A DNA stretch of 64,000 bases. Source: Deinandra increscens subsp. villosa (lineage: Eukaryota > Streptophyta > Magnoliopsida > Asterales > Asteraceae). Each line of letters opens with the position of its first letter. The first letter of the stretch is position 1. Both the position numbers and the translations under genes were made by a program. The stretch covers positions 89,211,578 through 89,275,577 of the forward strand of contig JBCNJP010000023.1 of NCBI GenBank assembly GCA_039602395.1. The letters are read 5' to 3'. Below the pieces are notes generated by a model. It was given only the letters and a program-made list of their open reading frames with translations, had not been told where the DNA came from and made no database searches. Below are positions 30,871 to 41,628 of the stretch, piece after piece.

Positions 30871-31713
30871 TGCTAAAATCATTGTCAATAGTGGGAGGAT
30901 CACTAGACCATAGGTCCCGTTACTTGCTAAATACAAGAACAAGGGACCTAAATCTAGAACTTTCAAAGGCCAAGGTGCTCTACAACCAAGTCAAGATCTA
31001 TAGTTATTGTGTCGTTTTGATGTCATTGTCTTTTGAACAATGCTTTTTGAACCGGTAGTCTTATAACTGATGTTTGATGTCATGAGCTTTAGAACCATGG
31101 CCTTTTGTATAATGGATGTCTTATGCTTATAATATCATGGTATGCTTTTGTATATAAGTATGAAATATTTCATGCTTATAATATTGTGGTTGTTTGAGTA
31201 TATGATCATATTAATACATGTAAATGAAAGAACTTAGCGAAATCGAGTTTCATTCTATAAAAACTTTAAATACAAGTTTTCCAAATCGACCTTAAAAACA
31301 TATCATGTAGATTGGTCATAATGTGGATGTCAAAGATAGGATTTGAATTTTCATATTGACCTTTACAACATATCTAAGTCATAAGGTAGAAGTTAAAAAT
31401 GACCAGACTAACGCCTAAAACATATTTTAATCTTTTATTGACCCGGCTAACAACTAAAACATACTTTAGTCTTTTATTTTCAACCAATCTTCTTCCCATT
31501 GTTTCGTGATTATCAATGGATCTTAGAAATCCAAGAATGATTTTAGTAGCACCGAGCTTACACACAATAAATGATCAACCTAGCTAACAAACCCAAAATT
31601 TGACCCATGTCAAAGTTATCCCAAAAATTAGGTCAAAGAAAGATGAGAAGCAATACCAACGATATACAAACTTACTATTCTTGCACAAATAATGTGATAA
31701 AAATCCAAAGATT
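30871..31713. other. Spacer left of the gypsy element
   Basis: No protein-like frame. Short repeats (CTTATAATAT / TGCTTATAATATC near 31120-31185) are present. Confidence 0.5.
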
Positions 31714-32822
31714 TGTAATGTCCCAAATTCTTTATCTGACCTATATTTGGAAATGTCTTATTTTGTGCGGGAAGGGTCGGGTATGTGTAGTTAGTAAACA
31801 CATCCTCGATGGGTTTAGTAAAATATTAACTTAGTTATTAAAGTTATGTTTGTGACTAGTTAAGTATTTACTGAAAGATTGGGGGTTCAAGGGGTAAATA
31901 TAAAGGTTGGACATGAACTAGATAGAGTATTAAAGTAGAAGGGCTAAATATGAAATAGTGGAATTACAACATAAGAAAAAGAAAATTTTGGGTTCTTCCC
32001 AAATGTGTTACGCAAACCAGGAGGAGGGAGCAAGGAGAAAACCTATTTCTTGTGGGAAATCTCTAAATTGAACCAGTTTGAATGAGGATTAAGAGGGGAG
32101 AAATCGAAATTGGGCTTAGGAGGTCATCTAGTTCGCTATTCCTTGTCCAATCTGGGTTTTTCTGTCAAGTAAATGGGTTTTCAAGTTATGTGATTTCCAT
32201 GGAACTCGATTGTAGAGTAAATTGATGTAGGAGGGTTGTGATATATATGTTTCTATGCCTAGATGATGCATTACCTTGCATGTCCATATTTCTATGATTT
32301 GTTAGTAAGATGGTAATGGAGTTAAAACCCGCCTCATGTGGATCGAAATTTTTGTTAGATGGGAGGTTGGGTTGGATTTCTGAATCATAAGAGCTTGATT
32401 CTTATGAAAGACTAGTAATTCCTCATGAAATTTGATAAATGTATGCATTTATAGTTAATGATGGGTTGAATGGAATGAAGGAATACTTCATACAAGTAAG
32501 AATATTAGTTGTGCATGCTAGGTGTTCGATGAAATGCCTAGGTGAAGATTTATTAAGTTTGAGGCATGAATTATTGCATAAATTGGAGTATTGTGTCATG
32601 AGATATGAAAGTGTGTATGTGCTTATGATAAAGGTCTAGAAATGCCTAGACTTAGGTCTTCTTATTCATGAGGCTTGTGTGTGTATGAAAATTTAGAGTC
32701 AAGTGTGCCAACACTTGACATGGGTTCATTATGTACATTTGTATTTGCAAGAATGTGGATATTTATGATTAATTAATAATCATGGTAATATAGGTGAATC
32801 TGGTGGAAGCTCAAGCCACCAA

Positions 32823-35800
32823 TGATAAATGGTCAAAAAGTGTATTTTATTTTATATTAATCATTCCCTATACACAACGAGTTGAACACAAAATATATTG
32901 TTTTAATCAGTTAATACAATTAGTGTGTTGGAATAAAGATGAGCTTAAATGGTGTGAATAAGTTGAGTCTAAAACATCTAAAAAATTAAGCATCGTAGTT
33001 ATGTTTATAACTTATGATGTGTTGTTTATTAGTGATGATTCTAAATATTCATTTAAATTGCAGTATCAACTACAAATATGGTGGCTTTAGTTAAATGGAA
33101 TTAGCATGGTTTGGATTTACGTGAGTATGAATTTGACAGAAAAGAATTACAAAGCAAGTAGAAATTTTGTGGAGTACATGAGCTGCGAAGGAAAATAAAA
33201 TAAAATGTAGTGCAAATGTGAAGACTTGAAGGTCACGTGAGTATTAAATAAATTCATCCTAGTGTGTGAACGAGTCACGTGGGAAGCAATGTAACAAAAG
33301 AAAAAATATGTGGACTTTTTAAGGAGTCTTGCACGTGGGTTTGAAAAAAAAAAGCAGAGGAATAATTTGGGCTTTAAAGGCCCATGGAAGGAAATCACAA
33401 ATTATAAAGGAGCATTCGTAAAGGTTTTTTTGGGGATTCGACCAGGAGGCACACGGACGGCAGAAGGAAGGAGGCGACCGTCTCTTTGGCTGTGCACACA
33501 ATTCGAGTATCACTGGTTCGAGTGTTCAAGGAGGGATCAAGTTTGGTTAGTTTTTATTCAGTTTATTATTAATTTTTATCGGTGTGATTGAATATTTAGT
33601 TGATTATTTAACGATGAGTCATATAGTGACAGTGTTTGATCTATTCGTTATGATTAGCTAAATATTTTGTAGTTTCCTCCAGATGGATGGTTCATATAGG
33701 TTTTACACTTAATTCAGTGTGGTTTATGTATTGGATCTTATTTTATCTGTGATGACAAGCATTTAAATTTGATTGATGCATTAGTTAATTTAAATAATAT
33801 GTGTGTGTTTTGGGTCCTCTCTTTACAATTACGTTCGGTTGATGACAAAACCTAGAGTGGTTTGGGTGACTAAAGGGGGTTGAATTGACACTTACAAATT
33901 AGGTGGTTGACATGGTTTGATGACAAAAATCTGTTTTGATCACTACTTTAACTAATTTCCAGAACTATGTCTATGTGGTTCCCAATTAATTAACTGAATT
34001 TTGTGTTAACCTGGAACCTGAAACCTGGAGGGGCTGCCTTGTTTTTATTTTATTTTTTATCAAATCAAGTTGAATTTCAATTTCAAATTAAGTTTAGTAT
34101 TAATAATCAAACAAACCTGCAAATCTAACCACATGCTCCTCGTGGATTCGATACCCGACTTACCCTGTCTATAGGTAAAGTTAGGTTAATTTTTGCATGA
34201 CCCCAACGACAGGTCATCAAATGGCGCCGTTGCCGGGGAGCTAGTGCGCTTAGTATTGCATTGCTAGTTTGATTTTACTTTCTTGTTTTCTTTAAACCTT
34301 AAAAAAAACTAAAAATATTTTTCTTTTTGTTTCTTTTTGTTTCTTTTTGTTTAAGTTCGATATTACGTGTGGTATTGGTTGTCTTTGTTTGTGCAGGAAC
34401 TTACTTTAGGGTTGGCAGCATACGCGTAGTTCGGTTATGAGTTATTACGGTCGTCAAGGCCCATCGGGTGGCTCATCAAACTCATCATTCACACAACAAC
34501 AATTTTCACACTTTGACCTACCACATCTGCAACCCCAAAACCAATCCGAATATGATGAAGTTGATTTTGATTTTTCACAACACAACCAATCAGTACGAAA
34601 GCCATTGATCCCTCAAAACAGACACTCGCCACTTCTAAATCGATATGCCAGATATAGTGTAGATGAAGAGGATGGGTCGATGAGTTACGTTCAAGGGAGA
34701 GCTGGTACGGTAAATGAGAGAGTTGGAAACTGGGATGGAGATTTCAATGAAAATGGGTATGATGACCAGTTTAGGTATGAAGAGTTTAACGACTATGGAA
34801 GACAATTAGGTCGGTGTGCGTTGGATGATAACTCCATCAATGAAAAATTTGATATAATTATGGAGTTAATGAAGGATATTCAGAAAGGAAACGAGATCAG
34901 AGATAAAGAGATCAAAGCGTTGTCACAACAGGTTGGACAATTAGCTGAAGAAGTGGCAATCATCAGAAGAGATCAGGTTAAGCTTCTTAGTGATGCTCAG
35001 AGAATTCCAAGTCACATATCTTCTGACACAGTGAGAGTCGACAAAGATGAGGTAAGTACTCGTCCTTTTTCTGAAATTTCTGTTGTTGATACTCATTCAC
35101 CACAATTTGTGAAGGGTGAGAGTGAACATGAGCAAGAAGTTAAAAGTTTTAAAAAGTCTGAAAATGGTTCTGATGACATGTTTTCTGGAATAAGTAATTT
35201 AAATGTGAAGGTTCCATTTCCCATGGCTTTACTTGCACCTGAAAATTTAAGTAAAAACAAACCACAGAGGAATGAAAAGTGGGAGATTTTTGAAAAAGTA
35301 AAAATTAATAAACTATTTATTGATGAAATTAAAGAATGCCCTGATCATGTTCAATGTTTGACAGAGTTAAGCACCACCAAACGTCGTTATAAATTTCCAG
35401 AACAACTTGATTTCAGTGCAAGTGTGAATTCCGTTTTGTTGGGTACCCTCCCCCCGAAACTCCAAGATCCAGGAGCGCCTATTATTTCTATAAAAATAGG
35501 TGATTTTGAAGTGGACAGGGCACTTCTTGATCTTGGAGCATCCGTGAGCATTTTACCAGGAAGTCTATATGATCGATATGATTTTGGTCCTTTAAAAAAA
35601 ACCAACACTAATGTGGTGTTGGCCGATCAGACTTCTTTGTATCCTAGGGGGATCGTTAAGGATGTGATTGTTAAAGTATATGAGTTTTATTACCCAGTGG
35701 ACTTTTTAGTGCTTGATTATGTTAAGAATACACATCCGTCTGTCATATTAGGTAGACCGTTCTTTGCTACAACAAAGGCTATTATTAATTGTGCTGAAGG

Positions 35801-35893
35801 AACACTCAGAATGAGGTTTGGGAAAAAGAAAATGAGTTTGAAGGTATTTTCTAACATATCTAAGCATAAAACTGATACAAGTGGGTCTCCTGG
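32823..35893 (+). mobile_element. Tat/Athila-like gag-protease segment inside the gypsy LTR
   Basis: Foreign sequence breaks the left LTR. It has an LTR-like AT-rich part (32823 to about 34215), then CCTCGTGGATTCGATACC and a TGGCGCCGTTGCCGGGGA primer-binding block typical of Tat/Athila elements. A long gag-protease-like frame (34437-35897) follows, then the host LTR again. No RT, integrase or second LTR is present, no target duplication is evident, and about 220 bp of host LTR are lost at the junction. Truncated transposition, illegitimate repair or a non-autonomous gag-pro element are all possible. Confidence 0.7.
34222..34239 (+). promoter_or_regulatory. Primer-binding site of Tat/Athila-like segment
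   Basis: TGGCGCCGTTGCCGGGGA is the characteristic primer-binding region seen in plant Tat/Athila elements (tRNA-Asp type, from general knowledge). It is preceded by GTCATCAAA. Confidence 0.75.
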
Positions 35894-35897
35894 GTAA
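34437..35897 (+). CDS. Tat/Athila-like gag-protease protein, 486 residues
   Basis: The frame opens at ATG 34437 and is uninterrupted. Residues 1-130 are low-complexity (Gln/Asn/Tyr/Asp-rich). About 135-190 form a predicted coiled coil (FDIIMELMKDIQKGN, KALSQQVGQLAEEVAIIRR). About 270-330 match the linker before Athila/Tat protease (WEIFEKVKINKLFIDEIKECP). About 335-470 form an aspartic protease with active-site LLDLGASVSILP (DLG instead of DTG/DSG, as in this lineage), LADQTSLYPRGIVKDVIVKV and VILGRPFFATTKAI. It would process a retrotransposon polyprotein in virus-like particles. The stop codon comes from the host LTR (GGG TAA) at the junction, so the natural C-terminus and pol are missing. 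An intact frame in such a fragment is unusual. Confidence 0.8.
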   Translation: MSYYGRQGPSGGSSNSSFTQQQFSHFDLPHLQPQNQSEYDEVDFDFSQHNQSVRKPLIPQNRHSPLLNRYARYSVDEEDGSMSYVQGRAGTVNERVGNWDGDFNENGYDDQFRYEEFNDYGRQLGRCALDDNSINEKFDIIMELMKDIQKGNEIRDKEIKALSQQVGQLAEEVAIIRRDQVKLLSDAQRIPSHISSDTVRVDKDEVSTRPFSEISVVDTHSPQFVKGESEHEQEVKSFKKSENGSDDMFSGISNLNVKVPFPMALLAPENLSKNKPQRNEKWEIFEKVKINKLFIDEIKECPDHVQCLTELSTTKRRYKFPEQLDFSASVNSVLLGTLPPKLQDPGAPIISIKIGDFEVDRALLDLGASVSILPGSLYDRYDFGPLKKTNTNVVLADQTSLYPRGIVKDVIVKVYEFYYPVDFLVLDYVKNTHPSVILGRPFFATTKAIINCAEGTLRMRFGKKKMSLKVFSNISKHKTDTSGSPG

Positions 35898-36184
35898 GGT
35901 GGAATTTGACCCGTTTGGGTAACTTGGAATTCGACCCGTTTGGGTAAGATGGAAATTTTTTATGCTACCCAATCAAAGTAGATATCTAGTTGATAATAAA
36001 TCATGTTCTACGTATGTGCATCCAAAAGAGGTATGTTATGATGTATGCAATGGGTCAAACGGGTTGGGACATGTTCTCTAACACCTTCTAACTTGTTATT
36101 TGACACTTAGTGCGAATAGAAATCGAAGTTCACTTTATAGAATGATTGTATGACATCTAAAGAAGTGGTGGAAATTAAGATTTA

Positions 36185-36420
36185 TGGAAGTTTGGGGTGA
36201 AGGGGGTAGAATCTGTGATTCGTAGGCTACGAATCAGGGCAGCCTACGAATTTTGAAAGCTGTCTTTTTATGGAAGTTTGGGGTGAAGGGGGTAGAATCT
36301 GTGATTTGTAGGCTACGAATCAGGGCAGCCTACGGATTTTGAAAGCTGTCTTTTTTTGAGATGGTGATTTGTAGGCTACGAAATCAGGGTATCCTACGAA
36401 TTTTGCAAGCTGTCTTTTTT
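36185..36420 (+). repeat. Palindrome-bearing tandem repeat in left LTR
   Basis: A unit of roughly 80 bp (TTTATGGAAGTTTGGGGTGA ... GAAAGCTGTCTTTT) occurs twice and part of a third time. Each carries GATT(C/T)GTAGGCTACGAATC, a hairpin-forming word. The same array lies at about 51062-51300 in the right LTR. Confidence 0.85.
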
Positions 36421-36761
36421 TAAAGAAAATATGTTTCGTGCTGATTGGTTACTATTATGCCATTAATACTAATACGTTACTAGTATTGGTGACAGGTAAT
36501 AAGAATGAAGTGCAAGCGGGTCCAGGTTGAGCATTTTGAAGAATGAACCGAACACCTAAGGATGGGTCGTATTAGATGGAGACAATCGTCATTCTATTTT
36601 GATATTCGACTGTGTACTCTGATATGATGTTTTAAGATATCAAACTTATAACTTTATGAATACTAATGGTTTGATGGTCATGAATGGATCCCTTTTTTTT
36701 TAATCCGGGACTACTTTTTATATAAGATAACTGATTAGAGATGTAGTGGGGTAACACAAGT

Positions 36762-36774
36762 TGGTATCAGAGCC
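36762..36774 (+). promoter_or_regulatory. Primer-binding site of gypsy element
   Basis: TGGTATCAGAGCC, complementary to initiator tRNA-Met, lies three bases after the left LTR end. Confidence 0.85.
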
Positions 36775-37261
36775 ACGTTTGAGAGATTCAAATGTTGTGG
36801 GACACTTGAACTCAAACCAAGCGCGCGGGGGATTGATATGATGTTCGGTTCAAGGCTCAATCGGGTGACCCGGTAAGTATTTAGTGTTATTTAAATTCTA
36901 AATATCATTGACATTAAGTGAACAAGTACGAACTTGAATGTATGTGATGTGTACAATTCAAGTAAGAATGTAAAAGATGGGATGAAACTAAGCATCTGGG
37001 GGGGAGGAATGAAATCTCATATCCAATTGCGTAAGATGTAACAAGAGGGCCAGGTTGGCCTAAGAGGTATGAGCAAGATGTAAGAATGTTAAAATGATCC
37101 CCGTTTGTGATATTCACAATGCGAGTAAGATTGAAATAAATAAGAGTGGTGATGAATGATCTACTTGTAATGACAAGTGAATAGTTATGTTGAACTTTGT
37201 TTTGACATAACACGTATAGATTGTTAATAAGATGCTAACCTATTGTAAACTTTCAGTTGCA
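36775..37261 (+). other. Gypsy leader
   Basis: Untranslated region between the primer-binding site and gag. No gene. Confidence 0.7.
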
Positions 37262-38377
37262 ATGGTGAATGAAGATGATCAAGGTGGAGCTTTGACGAAA
37301 GCCATGCTAGCGGAAGTCAAAAAGATTGTGTCTGATGAAGTTGAGACCTCTGTGGATGCTAGTGTACGGCTCTACGTGGGTAAGATGGAAGAAACTCTGA
37401 TGGAGTTGTTGGATAAAAGGTTTGAAGCCTTGAAGAATGAATTGAAGGGTGAGGAGAATGCGATGAAAGACAAGGGGAAATGCACATACAAAGATTTTAT
37501 GGCGTGCAAGCCCCCACTCAACACTAGCGATGTCAATCCGATAGCTTTCCATAGGTGGCTAACGAATATGGAGGATGTGTTTGAAAGGAGAAAATGTGAT
37601 CCAAAGGATCAGGTGATGTTCGCTACCGGTCAATTACGGGCGCGAGCAAAAGATTGGTGTGATATGATGAAGATAGAAAAGGGAAGGGAAGTGACTGGTG
37701 CTATGGATTGGGAGCAATTCAAGGAGTTGTTTGAAACTCATCATAGCCCACCATCGGAGGTGGAAAAGTTGCAAGAAGAACTTTCTTATTTCCGTCAAAA
37801 GAAGGGGCAACCGATTGCGGAAGTGATAGGTTTCTTCCTTGATCGGGTGAAGTTTTGCAAGGATGAGCTGCGAACTGAAAGACAGAAAATTCATCGGTTC
37901 AATGGCATGCTACATATGGATTTTAGAGAATTTATAAATGCCTTTAAATGCCAGACCCTTGAGGAGTTGATAAATGTTGCCCGTGAAAGAGAGATGGAAA
38001 TCAAGACGCAAGTTGAAAGAGCTAAAAAGAGGGGGATTGAGAGTAGCGCCACACCTAGTAAGAAACCAAAGGTGGCGGAGACTCCCAAGAAGAGTGAAGG
38101 CAAGAGTGGTGGGACCTCGGGATGCCCACACTGTGGCCGAATGCATAAAGGTGAATGCTATTTGAAGACAAAGCCGTGTTATAATTGTGGAAAGACGGGA
38201 CATGGGTATGCTCAATGCCCTAGTCCTACAAAGCTATGTTACAATTATGGCCAATCAGGCCACGAGAAGAGTGAATGCCCGGGGTTGAATCCGGGTGGTA
38301 GTTCGAGTGGAGCAAGGGTAGAGATTCCCAAAGCCAGAGGGAGATCTTACCAAATGAGCGTGAAGAAGGAAATATAG
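37262..38377 (+). CDS. Gypsy gag with two zinc knuckles
   Basis: I prefer the ATG at 37262 (MVNEDDQGG) to an upstream in-frame ATG at 37232. The protein forms the retrotransposon capsid. Residues about 85-230 match the Retrotrans_gag domain (PIAFHRWLTNMEDVFERRKC, AKDWCDMMKI, WEQFKELFETHHSP, EELSYFRQKKGQPIAEVIGF). A basic stretch (KKRGIESSATPSKKPK) follows, then two knuckles: CYNCGKTGHGYAQC (canonical CCHC) and CYNYGQSGHEKSEC (second Cys replaced by Tyr). An upstream CPHCGRMHKGEC is a third Cys/His cluster. The frame ends at TAG 38375-38377, after which protease is out of frame, so the original gag-pol fusion is broken. Confidence 0.9.
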   Translation: MVNEDDQGGALTKAMLAEVKKIVSDEVETSVDASVRLYVGKMEETLMELLDKRFEALKNELKGEENAMKDKGKCTYKDFMACKPPLNTSDVNPIAFHRWLTNMEDVFERRKCDPKDQVMFATGQLRARAKDWCDMMKIEKGREVTGAMDWEQFKELFETHHSPPSEVEKLQEELSYFRQKKGQPIAEVIGFFLDRVKFCKDELRTERQKIHRFNGMLHMDFREFINAFKCQTLEELINVAREREMEIKTQVERAKKRGIESSATPSKKPKVAETPKKSEGKSGGTSGCPHCGRMHKGECYLKTKPCYNCGKTGHGYAQCPSPTKLCYNYGQSGHEKSECPGLNPGGSSSGARVEIPKARGRSYQMSVKKEI

Positions 38378-40137
38378 ATCCAGGGGTGGTGACAGGTATA
38401 TTCCTTGTTAATTCCATTACTGTTCATGTATTGTTTGATACAGGTGCGAGTAGGTCGTTTTTTCACTCGACCTTATTCGTCATCCATCCTTTGTTATTGA
38501 TAAGTTGTTTGTACCTCTAGAAGTAGAGATAGCCAATAACAAGAGTGTGGTAGTATTTGATGTATGTCGTAATTGCAAAATTTCTATTGAAGAGGAGGAA
38601 TATCCGATTGACCTCATACCCATGTTAATGGGGGAGTTCAAGGTAATAGTGGGGATGGATTGGTTATCGAAATACCAAGCCAGTGTAGATTGCCGCCGCA
38701 AGGTGATACAACTAACATCACTAAGCGGAAAGAATGTTCAAGTTCAGGGAGAAAGGGAAAACAAGACAATGTTATGCTCGGTTATGGAAGCTAGAAAGTA
38801 CATCCAACATGGGTGTAAGTCGTTCCTCGCTTACGTGGTGGATACTACAATTAAGAACAAGAAGATGGAAGAGGTACCCATAGTCCGGGATTACACTGAT
38901 GTGTTTCTGGAAGATTTGACCGGTATTCCACCGGATAGAGAGGTGGAGTTTCGCATCGAACTAATACCTGGTGCCAAGCCGGTTGTGAAGGCTCCATATC
39001 GGTTGGCTCCTTCAGAAATGCAGGTGTTAATGAGTCAGCTGCAAGAATTACTCGACAAGGGGTTTATCCGACCAAGTGTTTCCCCTTGGGGAGCACCGGT
39101 CCTCTTTGTCAAAAAGAAGGATGGTAGTCTAAGGATGTGCATAGACTACAGAGAACTGAACAAACTGACCGTGAAGAACCGATACCGTTGCCTCGAATTG
39201 ATGATCTATTCGACCAGTTACAAGGCGTGAGTTGGTTTTCCAAGATTGACTTAAGATCGGGCTATCATCAACTGAAGGTAAAAGAGGAAGATGTACCAAA
39301 GACGGCATTCATGGATCTTATGAACCGCGTGTGTAGACCTATGTTAGATCGATCGGTTATCGTCTTTATTGACGATATACTCGTGTATTCGAAGAGTGAG
39401 GAGGAGCACGCCCAACATCTACGCGAGGTGTTGGAAATTCTAAGAAAAGAAAAGTTAAAGTGCTCATTCTGGCTAAGAGAGGTGCAATTCCTGGGGCATG
39501 TGATTAACTCTGAAGGTGTCCTGGTGGATCCCTCTAAGATTGAAGCAATAACAAGATGGAGTACGCCGAGAAGTCCGATGGAAATTCGTAGTTTCTTGGG
39601 TTTGGCAGGTTATTATAGGAGGTTCATACACGATTTCTCAAAGATAGCCTCGTCCTTAACCAAGTTAACTCGGAAAGATGTGAAATTTGAATGGGGAGAG
39701 GAGCAAGAAGAGTCCTCTAGAATCTTAAAGGAAAAATTGACGCACGTTCAGGTATTGACTTTACCGGAGGGCACAGAAGATTTGGTGGTGTATTCAGATG
39801 CTTCTTACCTTGGCCTCGAGTGCGTACTTATGCAACGGGGAAGGGTAATTGCTTATGCCTCTAGACAATTGAAGACTCAGGAGGCTAAGTATCCTACTCA
39901 TGATCTTGAGTTGGCCGCGGTGGTTTTTGCTTTAAAGATTTGGCGGCACTACCTCTATGGGGTTAAGTGTACCATCTATACTGACCACAAAAGCTTGAAA
40001 TACTTCTTCGATCAGAAGGACATAAACATGAGACAGAGAAGATGGTTAGAGCTTATCAAGGATTATGATTGTGAAATACATTATCATCCTGGAAAGGCTA
40101 ATGTGGTGGCGGATGCCTTAAGTAGGAAAGGAGATTT
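38378..40137 (+). pseudogene. Gypsy protease, RT and RNase H, damaged
   Basis: The protease (DPGVVTGIFLVNSI, LFDTGASRSFF near 38440) breaks by a frameshift at about 38490. The frame from 38505 has the spacer and RT start (IVGMDWLSKYQASVDC, VPIVRDYTDVF, LDKGFIRPSVSPWGAPVLFV, CIDYRELN). A 1-base deletion near 39186 shifts into the next frame (PLPRIDDLFDQLQG, SWFSKIDLRSGYHQLKV). There PKTAF jumps directly to MDLMNRVC, losing about 20-odd residues including the usual MPFGLTNAP block. FIDDILVYSK (catalytic DD), LGLAGYYRRFI, RNase H VVYSDAS and HYHPGKANVVADALSR follow. The copia insertion at 40138 ends this part. The RT cannot be active. Confidence 0.92.
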
Positions 40138-40794
40138 TGTTGGGATATATAACAATTATCAAAATCACGAGTACGCAGCGGAAAGAATCCTATGAATTAA
40201 TCTAATTAACCGGTATTAGAATGTGTACCTTTTTAGCTCGGCAAGACTTGATCACTTGGAGGATTTGAAGTAAATCCCTCTACGATCGCACACACGACAC
40301 ACCAATGCTATGTGCTAGCAACCGATCACGAACTCCTCTTGATATGGGCTTGGTCGAACCACACAAGAACCGAAACCTCCCTTGGGTTTTTCTTGTTGCC
40401 GAATTCGAGAGGAAGGAGAGAGAGATTTAGGGTTTTTCTTTTTATCAGATAAAGCAGCAACTAATCCTTAAACCCAGAGGGTCTATTTATAGGATTAGAA
40501 TACTTGATAAACAAGTAAAAGGATAGGCATAGGAGCCCTAGTCGAAATCCACTAGAAGGCCTATCCAAAGCTTTCTCTCAATTGTAATCCAATTACAACT
40601 CTCTCTCTTAATTACAACTAACACCCCGGTTAACAATTAACTTGTCAGTTTTTAACGAAACCTCGTTAAATATTCGTGATAAATATTAATTAACCATTAA
40701 TTAATATCAATACATTTGGTGTCGAGACGTGTGACCCCGTAGGCTTAAATAACTTCCAGACATACGCTTACTATTACATGATCATATCCCTACA
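40138..40794 (-). repeat. 3' LTR of nested copia
   Basis: 657 bp, about 99% identical to 47224-47880. Confidence 0.97.
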
Positions 40795-41628
40795 GCTCCC
40801 ACTTGAGCTTGCAATAGTAAAGGTAATAACATTGGTTAGCGTCTAGCAACACGCCAATGCTCCCAGAAATATTTAAGTACAGTTTCTCAAAGTGTATTTA
40901 AATGGTACAGTCATTTACTATCCCTTTGTTACCGATACCGTGTTAAATATGGATATGGATCAAAGTCATCCCATACTTTAACGATTCTGTTTCTCATTCT
41001 CACAACTAACTTAAGATTACCAAATTGCAAATCGAGACATCTCTAGATTTCATTTGGGCACGGCCATGCAAACATCTTAATTAGTCCAATGAGGGGCCCA
41101 GTGGTATCTGCTTCAGCACAAAGTTGAAGGAACAAATCCTCTTGACTACACGTGTCAAGTCACATACTTCACTACACTTACTGAAAATAGCCCTTTTGTA
41201 CTACCTTATTCAGGATAGTTAGACCTATATCAAGTAAGTGCAATCCATACATGCATGACCTGCTTGTATCTCAAGTCTAAGGATAAATAAAGCAACCATT
41301 TACGAATTTCACTTAATGACGCCGATCCATAAAGTGACAATTCGTTAGTGGGTCAGTTCAGTATGCATCCAATGAATACCATGTGAGTTTGGTGGGACCA
41401 TCCAAACCAATCACTCAGATTTTGTCTTAGTTTAACTATACTCCCATATAGTTAATCGACAATGGACAATTTAGAATACTTGACAAGTACTCAAGGATTA
41501 AACATGCAAATATAGGACACAACTTAACCATTAAATGAAATCAAACATATCAAATACTTTATTTCATTATATAAACAGAAATTGTTTAACGTCCTTTATC
41601 CAAATACCGAACATCAGACATACATGAT

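Larger units (their letters stand above)
31714..36758 (+). repeat. Left (5') LTR of gypsy, interrupted
   Basis: 31714-32822 and about 35893-36758 match the right LTR. The middle is replaced by foreign sequence, and about 220 bp of LTR (equivalent to 50519-50740) are missing. It contains the palindrome-bearing tandem repeat at 36185-36420. Confidence 0.9.

Noticed and set aside
32439..32639. 66-codon frame also present at 50135-50335
   Set aside because: It is repeated only because both copies lie in the two LTRs of one gypsy element; there is no conserved protein feature.
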